Shown: positions 42,562-53,212, numbered from the stretch's first letter. The stretch is DNA of 64,000 nucleotides from Reyranella humidisoli (GCF_019039055.1 NZ_JAHOPB010000001.1:1302001-1366000); one strand, 5' to 3'. A program made the numbers and translations. The notes: generated by a model not told the origin, from the sequence alone.

Positions 42562-43529
42562 CCGACCAGACCAACCTCCTCGAGGTCCGCGACCTCCACG
42601 TCACCTTCGTCACGCCAGACCGCACGGTGCACGCCGTCAACGGCGTCAGCTTCGATCTCGCGCGCGGCGAGACGCTCGGCATCCTGGGCGAATCCGGCTC
42701 AGGAAAAAGCGTCACCCTGCGCTCGATCCTGCGGCTCCATCCCGAGCATCGCACACGCTGGTCCGGCAGCATCAAGCTGCAGGGCGACGAGGTGCTCGAG
42801 ATGGGATCCAAGGCGCTGTCCGACCTGCGCGGCCAGCGTGTCTCGATGATCTTCCAGGAGCCGGCGACGGCGTTCGATCCGGTCTTCACCATCGGCCAGC
42901 AGATTGCCGAGACGGTGCGCCGCCATACCGGCAAGAGCGAAACCGAGGCCATGAAGCGGGCCAAGGACCTGCTGGAAATGGTGCGCATCCCCTCTCCGGC
43001 GCAACGGCTCAAGGCCTATCCGCACGAGATGTCGGGCGGCATGCGCCAGCGCGCCATGATCGCGCTCGCGCTCTCCTGCAATCCCACCCTGCTGCTGGCC
43101 GACGAGCCGACCACGGCGCTCGACGCCACGGTGCAGATCCAGGTGCTGCTGCTGATCCGCGAGCTGCAGCGCGAGTTCAACCTCGGCGTCATCTTCGTCA
43201 CCCACGATATCGGCGTGGCCGTCGAGGTCTCCGACCGGATCGGCGTCATGTATGCCGGCAAGCTGGTGGAGATGGCGCCGGTCGAGCGCATGGTCGACGC
43301 GCCGCAACATCCCTACAGCCGCGGCCTGCTGGCTTCGACCGTCCATGACGGCATGCGCGGCCAGCGTCTCGAATCCATCCCGGGCGCGCCGCCCGATCTC
43401 GCGGAAGTCCCGTCCGGCTGCAGCTTCGCGCCGCGCTGCAAGTTCGTCCGTCCCGATTGCACGACGGCGGTCCCGTCGCTGCGCGACGTCGAAGCCGCGC
43501 ACGCGGTGCGCTGCGTGCTGGCGGCGTAG
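42558..43529 (+). CDS. ABC transporter ATP-binding protein, DppD/OppD type
   Basis: A 323-residue ATPase with Walker A GESGSGKSV, signature MSGGMRQRAMIALAL, Walker B LLLADEPTTALDATVQIQ and H-loop THDI. The C-terminal oligo_HPY domain includes HPYSRGLLAST and a CSFAPRCKFVRPDC cysteine motif. It completes the SBP-B-C-F-D importer. Its stop lies within the left arm of a 14-bp inverted repeat. Confidence 0.95.
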   Translation: MTDQTNLLEVRDLHVTFVTPDRTVHAVNGVSFDLARGETLGILGESGSGKSVTLRSILRLHPEHRTRWSGSIKLQGDEVLEMGSKALSDLRGQRVSMIFQEPATAFDPVFTIGQQIAETVRRHTGKSETEAMKRAKDLLEMVRIPSPAQRLKAYPHEMSGGMRQRAMIALALSCNPTLLLADEPTTALDATVQIQVLLLIRELQREFNLGVIFVTHDIGVAVEVSDRIGVMYAGKLVEMAPVERMVDAPQHPYSRGLLASTVHDGMRGQRLESIPGAPPDLAEVPSGCSFAPRCKFVRPDCTTAVPSLRDVEAAHAVRCVLAA

Positions 43530-43785
43530 AGTCTTTCCGGCGAATTTGAATCAGTCGAGCAATTGCCTCACCCTGAGCAGCATCGCGCAGCGATGCGTCT
43601 CGATCGCGCGGGGTAACCCCCGCGCTTTGGTGGGGGCGCGCAACCAGCCAGTTGCCCATCCTTCGAGACGCGCCGCTTCGCGGCGCTCCTCAGGATGAGG
43701 TAGGTGCTTGAATCGATTCAATTCATTTCCGGCCAGCCTCTCAGGATGAGGTGGGGCGGGTGAACTTGAAGCGGAAAGACTCTAC
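43526..43785. repeat. Nested inverted repeats with family B copy 2 between convergent operons
   Basis: The outer perfect 14-bp arms (43526-43539 and 43772-43785) enclose imperfect inner arms (about 43537-43552 and 43716-43735) and a family B palindromic element (43566-43603 and 43653-43700). A further family B fragment lies at 43739-43755. The 288-base gap between the importer operon and dnaJ is filled by this structure, and I see no gene in it. Confidence 0.75.
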
Positions 43786-43817
43786 CGGTAGCCCAGTGAG
43801 CCTGAATGTCGGCGGCC

Positions 43818-44939
43818 TCAGCCGCCGAACATCTCCTTCACCTTGCTGAAGAAGCCTTCGGATTCGGGGCTGGTCTTGCCGGCCTTCTCGAATTCCTTGA
43901 GCAGTTCCTTCTGCTTGGAGGTGAGGTTGGTGGGAGTCTCGACGTTGATCTCGATGTACATGTCGCCGTGCTGGCTGGAGCGCATGATCGGCATGCCCTT
44001 GCCGCGCATGCGGAACTGGTGCCCGTTCTGTGCCCCGGCGGGAATGTTGACGCGGGCCATCTTGCCGTCGAGCGTCGGCACTTCGATGTTGCCGCCCAGC
44101 GTGGCCTGCACCATCGAGATCGGCACTCGGCAATGCACGTCGGCGCCCTCGCGCTCGAAGAGCTGGTGGCGGCGCACCGACAGAAACACGTAGAGATCGC
44201 CGGCCGGACCGCCGCGCGCACCGGCCTCGCCTTCGCCGCTGAGGCGAATGCGCGTGCCGTCCTCGACGCCGGCCGGGATGTTGACCTTGAGGGTCTTCTC
44301 GCGACGGACGCGGCCCTGGCCCGCGCAGCTCTTGCACGGCTTGTCGATCACCTGGCCTGCGCCGTGGCAGGTATGGCAGGCGCGTTCGACGGTGAAGAAG
44401 CCCTGCTGCGCCCGGACCCGGCCGCGGCCCTGGCAGGTCGGACACTGGTGCGGCTTGGAGCCGGCCTCGGCGCCGCTGCCGTGGCAGACTTCGCAGGAGA
44501 CCGAACTCGGCACGCGCACCGTGGCTTCGGTGCCGCCATAGGCCTGTTCGAGCGTGATCTCGAGATTGAAGCGCAGGTCCTGGCCGCGCATGTCGGCGCG
44601 TCCGCCGCGCCCGCGCTGGCCGCCGGCGCCGAACATCTCCTCGAAGATGTCGCCGAACACCGAACCGAAATCGAAACCCTGTCCGCCCTGGAACGGACCG
44701 CCCGGACCCGCGCCGCCCTCGAAGGCGGCGGCGCCGTAGCGGTCGTAGGCCGCACGCTTCTCCGGATCCTTCAGGATGTCGTAGGCGTGGTTGATTTCCT
44801 TGAACTTCCGTTCCGCTTCCTTGTCGCCGGGATTGCGGTCGGGATGGTGCTGCATGGCGAGCTTGCGGTACGCCTTCTTGATGTCGTCGGCACCGGTCGT
44901 GCGCTCAACTCCAAGCAGCTCGTAAAAGTCTTGCGACAT
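43818..44939 (-). CDS. dnaJ: Chaperone DnaJ
   Basis: A 373-residue type I DnaJ. The J domain carries HPD ([10 protein letters not shown]), followed by a Gly/Phe-rich region and four CxxCxGxG zinc repeats ([32 protein letters not shown]). Two C-terminal beta domains complete it. It stimulates DnaK ATPase and presents substrates. It lies 89 bases after dnaK with a hairpin (about 44977-45000) in the gap. Confidence 0.98.
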   Translation of the reverse strand: MSQDFYELLGVERTTGADDIKKAYRKLAMQHHPDRNPGDKEAERKFKEINHAYDILKDPEKRAAYDRYGAAAFEGGAGPGGPFQGGQGFDFGSVFGDIFEEMFGAGGQRGRGGRADMRGQDLRFNLEITLEQAYGGTEATVRVPSSVSCEVCHGSGAEAGSKPHQCPTCQGRGRVRAQQGFFTVERACHTCHGAGQVIDKPCKSCAGQGRVRREKTLKVNIPAGVEDGTRIRLSGEGEAGARGGPAGDLYVFLSVRRHQLFEREGADVHCRVPISMVQATLGGNIEVPTLDGKMARVNIPAGAQNGHQFRMRGKGMPIMRSSQHGDMYIEINVETPTNLTSKQKELLKEFEKAGKTSPESEGFFSKVKEMFGG

Positions 44940-45028
44940 AGCGGTTTACGCAGCCCCCACTGGCCCCTTGCAGATCGGCCTCCCGCTCGCGCGAGAGGCC
45001 GTCGTCCCATCTAGCCGGGTGTCCCCGA

Positions 45029-46966
<1,938 letters not shown>

Positions 46967-47058
46967 GATTCTACTCTCTTCCCTCGGCAGGCCGTTTCGG
47001 ACCCAAAGGCGTCCGATCAGCCCCCGTAATATGGTTACCTGCCGGAAAAACCGGATCA

Positions 47059-47096
47059 GGACAGGGGCTATATAGGTCCTGTCCGGCCGCCTGCAA
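47059..47096 (-). promoter_or_regulatory. dnaK promoter with inverted repeat around the -10 box
   Basis: On the minus strand TTGCAG (47096-47091) and CCTATATAG (47076-47068) form a promoter with a 15 to 16-base spacer, compatible with the alphaproteobacterial heat-shock sigma RpoH. The -10 lies inside an inverted repeat, GGACAGG (47059-47065) and CCTGTCC (47078-47084). It is not a CIRCE element. The grpE-dnaK gap is 220 bases. Confidence 0.5.
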
Positions 47097-47164
47097 TGGA
47101 CTTAAGGACCAAAATCTCCGCTGGAAAGTGCCGTCTGACGCACTACCAGCGATTCAGCCGGAAA

Positions 47165-47181
47165 GGCCGGTGCGACCGGCC
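47165..47181 (-). terminator. Hairpin after grpE
   Basis: GGCCGGT and ACCGGCC pair perfectly around a 3-base loop, 5 bases after the grpE stop, followed on the minus strand by TTTCC. It is probably a weak intrinsic terminator separating grpE from dnaK. Confidence 0.55.
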
Positions 47182-47186
47182 CGACC

Positions 47187-47789
47187 CTAGTTTTCGTTGC
47201 CAGCCGAAGGGCTGGAGGCGGGGCCGCCCTTGGACACCGCGACCATGGCGGCACGCAAGAGGCGGCCGGCGATCAGGTATCCCGGGATCAGTTCCTGCAC
47301 GACGGTGCCGGACGGAACGTCGGGGTTCTCGATCTCCATCATGGCCTGATGGAACTCGGCGTTGAACGGCTTGCCCAGGCTCTCGATGCGGGTGACGCCA
47401 TGGCGCTCCAGCACCGACTGCAGCTCGCGATCGGTGGCCTGGATGCCGACGATCACGTTGCGCAGGGCCGGGTCCAGGGAGTCGAGGTCCGCCGGCAGCG
47501 CCGACAAGGCGCGGCCGAAATTGTCGGCCACGGAAAGCACATCGCGGGCGAAGCGCTCGTTCCCGAACTTGCGCTCCTTCTCGACGTCCTGCTGGGCGCG
47601 GCGGCGCACGTTCTGCGCCTCGGCCAGGGCCCGGAGCTGCTTGTCCTGGAGATCGGCCTTCTCGGCCTGGAGCTGCTCGACGAGACGCTGCCATTCGGCG
47701 GCGCTTTCGGGCCGCGGCGGAATGTCGATATCGTCGGGGTCGACCGGCCCATCCGCCGGCGTGCCGCCCGCGGTTGGATCGCTGGCCAT
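47187..47789 (-). CDS. grpE: Nucleotide exchange factor GrpE
   Basis: A 200-residue co-chaperone. The N-terminal long coiled coil (LVEQLQAEKADLQDKQLRAL, then AEAQNVRRRAQQDVEKE) precedes the conserved VADNFGRAL and the C-terminal beta domain with GKPFNAEFHQAMMEIEN and LIPGYLIAGRLLRAAMVAVSKG. ATG 47789 has AAGGGA about 6 bases upstream. hrcA, often its neighbour, is absent. Confidence 0.97.
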   Translation of the reverse strand: MASDPTAGGTPADGPVDPDDIDIPPRPESAAEWQRLVEQLQAEKADLQDKQLRALAEAQNVRRRAQQDVEKERKFGNERFARDVLSVADNFGRALSALPADLDSLDPALRNVIVGIQATDRELQSVLERHGVTRIESLGKPFNAEFHQAMMEIENPDVPSGTVVQELIPGYLIAGRLLRAAMVAVSKGGPASSPSAGNEN

Positions 47790-47825
47790 GTGTTGTCCCT
47801 TTTGTTGGTCTGTTGAAGCGACCTT

Positions 47826-47854
47826 CACTTAGGGATGACCCCGGCCCGGGTCAA
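47826..47854 (-). promoter_or_regulatory. Candidate grpE promoter
   Basis: TTGACC (47854-47849) and CCCTAAGTG (with TAAGTG at 47831-47826) are spaced by 17 bases on the minus strand in the gap between the TauD and grpE genes. The -10 is a weak sigma-70 match and a partial RpoH match. Confidence 0.4.
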
Positions 47855-47883
47855 CTGCACGCGGCCGATCGTCCGGACGCGGA

Positions 47884-48939
47884 TCAGACGGCCTGCAACG
47901 GAGCCTGAAGCCGGGTGCCGCGAACGATGATGCCGCCCCGGTCTCCGATGGTCACCGTGCCGTAGCGCTGGGCGAAAATCTCCGGCAGCGGCCGGGCGCG
48001 CTCGGCGGCCAGCCACAGTCGCAGAAGATGGCGACGGCGCTCCGGCTCGGGCCAGTCCTCGAATCCGGTGCGGTCGTGCAGCATCGTGTGGTTGTGAACG
48101 AGCTGCACGTCGCCCGGCTTGAACTCCATGAACGTATTCAGCGCCGGGTCGTTGGCCAGCGAGTCGAACATGTCGAGCGCCTCGACGAGTTCCGGCGTGT
48201 GGCGCGGCGCTTCGGGAAACCGCTGGGCCGAGTCGATGTACTGGCGCTGGTAGATCGCGGTCAGGTAGCCCTGGTGCCAGTTGAACACCGGAATCTCGAA
48301 GAACGGCTTCTGGCCCTCCGGCACTTCGCCGCGCCGGTCGGTGGCGATCGGCTGGAACAGCAGCTTCAGCAGGTCGGGTCGCCGCCGGCGCATCTCGTTG
48401 AAGATCGTGGTGGAGCTCACCAGCGCCGAGAGGCCGCCGGACTTCGCGGTCTTGAGGCAGAGCAGGCCGACGATGTCGCAGGAATCGGTGTGATAGGTCT
48501 GGCGCTCGTGCGTCTGGTAGATGCGGACGTTGGGATCGTTCACGTCCATGCCGAGATCCTGGACGTGGCCCAGCACATGGCCCTTGCCGTTCTGCGAGCG
48601 CGCGCTGCCGAGATGGGCGCCCAGCCCGAAGAAGGCCGTGGCCGCTTCGCGCATCGACCAGCGTTCGACCGGCAGGCCGCGCAGAAGCAGAAAGCCACGC
48701 CCGTTCAGCACCTCGTCGTCGATCCGCGCCCTCAGCCGGGCGCCGAGCGTCGGCAGGGGGAAATCCCGCGGCTTCAGCACGGCGATGTCGGCATCGCGCG
48801 CCACGAGCGCCCGCGTGGCGGCCTCTATTTCGGCCACCTCGGGGGCACCGAGCGGCATCATCCAGTCGTCGCGCTTGGCGATCTCCGGTCCATACCATGC
48901 GGCGGCGCCGGTCTGTTCCGGTGGCAGTTCGAACGACAT
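47884..48939 (-). CDS. TauD/TfdA family Fe(II)/2OG dioxygenase
   Basis: A 351-residue dioxygenase with iron ligands H150 and D152 in YHTDSCDIVG and a distal histidine in NHTMLHDRTGF. The C-terminal DWPEPERRRHLLRLWLAAE is shared with the protein at 20923-21912, so the two belong to one subgroup. The substrate is unknown; the subgroup is common in soil alphaproteobacteria. It follows the prolyl aminopeptidase gene by 27 bases. Confidence 0.85.
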   Translation of the reverse strand: MSFELPPEQTGAAAWYGPEIAKRDDWMMPLGAPEVAEIEAATRALVARDADIAVLKPRDFPLPTLGARLRARIDDEVLNGRGFLLLRGLPVERWSMREAATAFFGLGAHLGSARSQNGKGHVLGHVQDLGMDVNDPNVRIYQTHERQTYHTDSCDIVGLLCLKTAKSGGLSALVSSTTIFNEMRRRRPDLLKLLFQPIATDRRGEVPEGQKPFFEIPVFNWHQGYLTAIYQRQYIDSAQRFPEAPRHTPELVEALDMFDSLANDPALNTFMEFKPGDVQLVHNHTMLHDRTGFEDWPEPERRRHLLRLWLAAERARPLPEIFAQRYGTVTIGDRGGIIVRGTRLQAPLQAV

Positions 48940-48966
48940 GATGGGGTTTCCTCGTTTTCTTTTGGC

Positions 48967-49977
48967 TCAAGCGTCCCAGGGGAACCTTGGGGCGAAGAGT
49001 TCGGTGTCGCTGGTCGAGAGCCGGTAGCTCTCGGTGGCGTTGACGAGCGCGGCGCGGATGCCCGGTTCCAGCGCGCTGTGGCCGGCATCGGGCACCACGA
49101 CGTAGCGCGCCTCGGGCCAGGCGCGGGCCAGCGCATCGGCGGTCACCGGCGGACACACGATGTCGTAGCGGCCCTGCACGATCGTGCCGGGCAGATGGCG
49201 GATGCGGCCGAGATCGGCCCAGGGCCAGCCTTCCGGCAGGAAGGTGCCGTTGGCGAAGTAGTGAGCCTCGATGCGCGACAGCGCCAGCGCGAAGCCGCCA
49301 TGGTCCGTATCGAACGGCGCCCGCACCGTCGGATAGAGCGTCGAGCAGGCCGCCTCGTAGCGGCTCCAGGCGCGTGCCGCCGGCCGATGCAGGTCGGGAT
49401 TGCGGTCGATCAGCCGCCGGTAATAGTTGCCCAGCAGGTCGCTGCGTTCTTCTTCCGGCAGGTGCCCGGCGAAGTCGCGCCACGCCTCGGGGAAGATCGT
49501 GCGCATGCCATGGAGGAACCAGTCGATCTCGGGCCGTGCGCCGAGGAAGATGCCGCGCAGGATGAACCCCGTCGCGCGCTCGGGATGGGCGAGCCCGTAG
49601 GCGAGCGCGAGCGTGCTGCCCCAGGAGCCGCCGAACAGCAGCCAGCCCGGGATGCCGAGATGCTTCCTGAGCTTCTCCATGTCGGCCACGAGCGCGGTCG
49701 TGGTGTTGTCGTGCAGTTCGCCGAGCGGCACGGAGCGGCCGCAGCCGCGCTGGTCGAACACCACGATGCGATAGAATTGCGGGTCGAAGAAGCGGCGATG
49801 CACGGGTGCGGAGCCGGCGCCGGGTCCCCCATGCAGGAACACGACGGGGACGCCCTCGGGATTGCCGCTCTGTTCCCAATAGATCGTGTGACGACCGTCG
49901 ACCGCCAGCATGCCGCTGGCATAGGGCGATATCTCGGGAAACAGATCGGAGCGAAGCGGGGTTTCAGAACGCGGCAT
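48967..49977 (-). CDS. pip: Prolyl aminopeptidase
   Basis: A 336-residue alpha/beta hydrolase of peptidase family S33. HGGPGAGS forms the oxyanion region, nucleophile S118 is in GGSWGSTLAL, the acid is in GRYDIVCPP and the histidine is in DAGHS. YWEQSGNPEG and the helical cap (LLGNYYRRLID) are typical. It removes N-terminal proline from peptides in the cytoplasm. ATG 49977 has AAAGGA upstream; ATG 49995 is an alternative. Confidence 0.95.
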   Translation of the reverse strand: MPRSETPLRSDLFPEISPYASGMLAVDGRHTIYWEQSGNPEGVPVVFLHGGPGAGSAPVHRRFFDPQFYRIVVFDQRGCGRSVPLGELHDNTTTALVADMEKLRKHLGIPGWLLFGGSWGSTLALAYGLAHPERATGFILRGIFLGARPEIDWFLHGMRTIFPEAWRDFAGHLPEEERSDLLGNYYRRLIDRNPDLHRPAARAWSRYEAACSTLYPTVRAPFDTDHGGFALALSRIEAHYFANGTFLPEGWPWADLGRIRHLPGTIVQGRYDIVCPPVTADALARAWPEARYVVVPDAGHSALEPGIRAALVNATESYRLSTSDTELFAPRFPWDA

Positions 49978-50017
49978 GCGATTGTCCTTTGGCATCACTG
50001 CCATAGCGACGCGAGTC

Positions 50018-50045
50018 ATGCCAGCCTTGCAATGCCAGCCTTGCA
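50018..50045. repeat. 14-bp tandem duplication in a divergent promoter gap
   Basis: ATGCCAGCCTTGCA occurs twice in direct tandem (50018-50031 and 50032-50045), followed by a partial ATG. It lies between the divergent pip and M48 lipoprotein genes and may reflect slippage or a duplicated protein site. Confidence 0.8.
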
Positions 50046-50100
50046 ATGATTGCCGCGTCCGCGCCCGAGCGTCTAAGGTCGAGACGTCCCAGGAGGATTC

Positions 50101-51510
50101 GTGGAATTTCGCCGCATTCTGGCACTGGTCGCGGTGCTGGCCGCAGCCGTCGCCTGCACGCCGCCCGCAGAACCGCCGGCATCGACCACGGGCGGGCGCG
50201 GCGCCACCGCCCTGCCTCGCGACATCGAGAAGCTCGTCGGGCCGGCCGACCGCGATGCCGCCCTGCAATCCTACGTCGATCGGGTGGGGCAACGGATCGT
50301 CACAGCGGCAGGCCTCTCGGGGGGCTATCGCTTCCTGGTCCTGGATTCACCGGTCGCCAATGCCCACGCCGTGCAGTCCTATGTCTTCGTCACGCGCGGA
50401 CTCCTCGCGCTCCTCGAGAACGAGGCCGAACTGGCCGCCGCGGTCGGCCACGAACTCGGTCATCTGGTCCAGCGTCATGCGGCCCAGCGCGCCCGGGTCC
50501 GCCAGGGGGTGCTCGACGCCGCCGTCCAGGCCGCTGCCACCAGCGGTTCGGTCAATGTCGGCCGTTCGGTCGCCCAGGACGGGCTTCTGGCGCTGCGGCG
50601 ATATTCGCGCGAGCAGGAGCTGGAAGCCGACCGGCTTGCGCTGGGCTACATCGTAAAGGCCGGCTATCCCGGCAGCGCGATGGCATCCCTGATCGACCGC
50701 CTGCGACGCCAGTCGGCGCTCGAGGCCCAGATCATGGGCGAGTCCCCGGATATCGGCGACAGGCCGAGCGCGTCGTCGACCCACCCCGCGCCGATGGAGC
50801 GCACGTCGGCCATCGAAGCGCTGCCGCTGGCGAAGGCCCCGGGTGACTCGAACCAGAAAGGCTATTTCGCCGCCATCAACGGCATGTCGGTCGACGACCC
50901 GCCGAGCGAAGGATTCATCCGCGGCCGGTCGTTCCTGCATCCTGTGCTGAGGATCGCTTTCACGGCACCGCCCGGGTTCCGCCTGTTCAACGAAAGCGAC
51001 GGCGTGCTCGCGGTCAATCGGGAGCGTTCGCTGATGGGCTTCTCCTGCCTGTCGACGCCGGTGACGGGGCCGCTCGACGACTGGATGCGCAACAGGCTGA
51101 AGCCCACGCCGACCGACATCCAGACCTTGGAGATCAACGGTGCAGAGGCGGCGATCGGCGCCCGGCCGCGCGGCTCCGATACCGGTCTCGGCCAGGCGCG
51201 CTACGTCGCGGTTCGACAGGGCGGCCGGGTCTGCAACTTCGCGATGGTGAGCGAGGGTGTGGATCAGGACCGCCAGATCGCGGCCATGATTGCGTCGGCG
51301 CGCACCTTCCGGACCCTTTCGGCGGCCGAGGCGGCGGCGCTGCAGCCCTACCGGCTGCGCATCGTCTCGCCGGCCGGGTCGACGCCAGCGTCGCTCGCCG
51401 CCTACATGCCCTATCCCGATCTCAAGATGGAACGCCTGCTGGTCCTCAACGCCGCGCAATCGCCGGCCGAACTCGGCAGCCGGGCGCAGATCAAGGTCAT
51501 CGAGCCCTAG
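50101..51510 (+). CDS. M48 family lipoprotein metallopeptidase (YfgC/BepA-like)
   Basis: A 469-residue precursor starting at GTG 50101, with AGGAGG upstream. A lipobox (VAC, C19) follows the hydrophobic signal MEFRRILALVAVLAAA. The zinc site is HELGH (117-121) with the third ligand in EQELEADRLALGY. The second half (about 250-440) is a separate domain with no motif I recognise. Outer-membrane protein quality control is likely by analogy with BepA/LoiP; unlike BepA there are no obvious TPR repeats. Confidence 0.87.
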   Translation: MEFRRILALVAVLAAAVACTPPAEPPASTTGGRGATALPRDIEKLVGPADRDAALQSYVDRVGQRIVTAAGLSGGYRFLVLDSPVANAHAVQSYVFVTRGLLALLENEAELAAAVGHELGHLVQRHAAQRARVRQGVLDAAVQAAATSGSVNVGRSVAQDGLLALRRYSREQELEADRLALGYIVKAGYPGSAMASLIDRLRRQSALEAQIMGESPDIGDRPSASSTHPAPMERTSAIEALPLAKAPGDSNQKGYFAAINGMSVDDPPSEGFIRGRSFLHPVLRIAFTAPPGFRLFNESDGVLAVNRERSLMGFSCLSTPVTGPLDDWMRNRLKPTPTDIQTLEINGAEAAIGARPRGSDTGLGQARYVAVRQGGRVCNFAMVSEGVDQDRQIAAMIASARTFRTLSAAEAAALQPYRLRIVSPAGSTPASLAAYMPYPDLKMERLLVLNAAQSPAELGSRAQIKVIEP

Positions 51511-51511
51511 C

Positions 51512-52321
51512 TCAGGGCTCCATCCTGTCGATCACCGCGCCGTCGGCGTCGATCGCCACGGCGGCCGGCGTCTCGCGCGTGACGGTGAGGATCCGGCCCT
51601 CGTCCCGGGCGGCGTTCCTCGAAGGCCCGCTGCCGCGCACGACCCGCACGATGTCGGGCCAGCCGCCGTCGGTCGCCTTGCCCAGCGCCTCGTCGAGCTG
51701 CGTGTCCGTTTGCGCGTTCCACCAGAAAGCGTCGGCCTGCTCTCCCAGCGGACGGCCCGGATCGACGCCGTTGGCGGCGAAGACCACGCGGCCGTCGGCG
51801 CTGAGCGCGGCCCGCGACAGGGCGTTCAGGAGATCGCCGTGGCCCGGCTGGTGGGTCTGCCGTTCGCGCAACCCCGTGGTCCACCGGGCGATCGCGAGGG
51901 GCCCGTTGCGGCAGGCGATGCGTCCCTCGGCGATCGAATAGCCGTAGGCTTCGATGACGGCTGCGAGGCCGCGCGCCAGCATCCAGTCGAGCACGTCGAG
52001 GGGTGACAGGGCGAACTGGAGCTGCAGCACCTTGTGCCAGATCTCCTCCTGGGCGCCGCGCAGGAAGACGAAATCCTCGACCTCGGCGCCGGGGCGGGCG
52101 AGCAGGCGCCGGCGCAGCAGCAGCATGAGATCGATCGTGCGGGGGGTATTGCCGGCCGCGCCCAGCATGTTGCCGAGAACGACCAGCCGGTCGCCCGGCG
52201 TCCATCGCTGCATCAGCGCGCCGCCCAGCCGTTCGAGGGCGGCATCGTCGCCGGCCAGGGCGCCGAGCGCCCATGTGGTGCCGCCGTCACGCAGACGGGC
52301 GATCGAGGCGACTTTGCTCAT
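51512..52321 (-). CDS. Degenerate PPP/Ap4A hydrolase-like phosphoesterase (predicted pseudoenzyme)
   Basis: A 269-residue protein whose segments line up by eye with bacterial PPP-family phosphatases but without the metal ligands. ALGALAGD (18-25) replaces the GDIHGD motif, LGNMLGAAG (49-57) replaces the GDYVDRG motif, LRGAQEE (87-93) replaces LRGNHEE, and FAANGVDPGRPL (181-192) replaces FVHAGIDPxRPL. The fold-defining residues between (WMLARGLAAVIEAYGYS) remain. Catalysis is therefore unlikely; a binding or regulatory role is inferred. It sits after the carD terminator on the same strand and is convergent with the M48 lipoprotein gene. Confidence 0.65.
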   Translation of the reverse strand: MSKVASIARLRDGGTTWALGALAGDDAALERLGGALMQRWTPGDRLVVLGNMLGAAGNTPRTIDLMLLLRRRLLARPGAEVEDFVFLRGAQEEIWHKVLQLQFALSPLDVLDWMLARGLAAVIEAYGYSIAEGRIACRNGPLAIARWTTGLRERQTHQPGHGDLLNALSRAALSADGRVVFAANGVDPGRPLGEQADAFWWNAQTDTQLDEALGKATDGGWPDIVRVVRGSGPSRNAARDEGRILTVTRETPAAVAIDADGAVIDRMEP

Positions 52322-52369
52322 GGGTCTGATGGGTCGGGCTCGGGCCGGATGCTGGAGGTGCGGACATGA

Positions 52370-52405
52370 AAAAGGCGGCGCGACAGAGGTGTCGCGCCGC
52401 CTTTT
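52370..52405. terminator. Bidirectional intrinsic terminator after carD
   Basis: A perfect 16-bp stem (52370-52385 with 52390-52405) closes a 4-base loop GAGG and has A/T runs at both ends, giving a classic terminator for carD on the minus strand. It lies 23 bases after the carD stop. Confidence 0.9.
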
Positions 52406-52428
52406 ATCTCATTCCGTGCCAGAACCGG

Positions 52429-52956
52429 CTAGGCGACCTTCTGCAGAACGCTGTTGAGCTTCTGGGTCGCCAGCTCCTTGTCGATCCGCTCGACGGCGGC
52501 GAGTTCGCGCGCCAGCCGGTCCAGCGCCGCTTCGTAGATCTGGCGTTCGCTGTAGGACTGGTCGGGCTGGCCGGCATTGCGGTGCAGGTCGCGCACGACT
52601 TCGGCGATCGACACCGGGTCGCCGGAGTTGATCTTGGCTTCGTATTCCTGGGCGCGGCGGTTCCACATCGCGCGGCTGACGCGGCTGCGGCCCTTCAGGG
52701 TGACAAGCGCGCTTTCCATGATCTTGCGCGAGCTGAGCTTGCGCAGGCCGGAAATCTTCGCCTTGGCCACCGGAACGCGCAGCATCATGCGCTCCTGCTC
52801 GAACGAGATGACGAACAGGTCGAGCTTGTGACCTGCGATCTCTTTCGCCTCGATATCAATCACGCGGCCGACGCCATGCGTCGGGTACACCACGAAATCG
52901 CCCTTCTCGAAGGCATATTCCTTCGGCTTGGCGGGCGCCTTCTTCGGCTTGGCCAT
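52429..52956 (-). CDS. carD: CarD family transcriptional regulator
   Basis: A 175-residue CarD protein. The N-terminal CarD/TRCF RNA-polymerase-interaction domain carries FEKGDFVVYPTHGVGRV and FEQERMMLRVPVAKAK. The helical C-terminal domain contains SRAMWNRRAQEYEAKINSGD and the conserved DQSYSERQIYEAALDRLARE. CarD binds RNA polymerase beta and stabilises open complexes at many promoters. ATG 52956 (AGGGA upstream) is preferred over ATG 53049. Its promoter lies in the 288-base gap after fdxA. Confidence 0.95.
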   Translation of the reverse strand: MAKPKKAPAKPKEYAFEKGDFVVYPTHGVGRVIDIEAKEIAGHKLDLFVISFEQERMMLRVPVAKAKISGLRKLSSRKIMESALVTLKGRSRVSRAMWNRRAQEYEAKINSGDPVSIAEVVRDLHRNAGQPDQSYSERQIYEAALDRLARELAAVERIDKELATQKLNSVLQKVA

Positions 52957-53188
52957 ATCGTCTAGTCCCTTCACAACAGCCCCGCTTTCTGCGATACCGC
53001 GACCCACCGCATACGCTCCCCTGCGTATTCGGCCCGGCATCGCAAGCATCGGTAAGTTTCTTTCGGATACCGATACGGATACCGAGCCAGCGGCGGACCG
53101 GACCCCGGACCGCTTCCAGCCACTGGGTTATACCAGAAATTCCACGCGGAGTCGCGCCCGATGTTGCATTTGAGCAACGGTCTGGCTA

Positions 53189-53212
53189 TGCAATAACTGC
53201 ATGGCTATTGCA
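53189..53212 (-). promoter_or_regulatory. AT-rich inverted repeat upstream of carD
   Basis: TGCAATA (53189-53195) and TATTGCA (53206-53212) form a 7-bp inverted repeat with a 10-base spacer, in an AT-rich island of an otherwise GC-rich gap (52957-53244). The same gap holds a weak hairpin overlapping the fdxA stop (53227-53245) followed by a T-run, three GATAC hexamer repeats (53066-53083), and a TATAAC -10 candidate. It could be an operator or part of the carD promoter. Confidence 0.3.
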
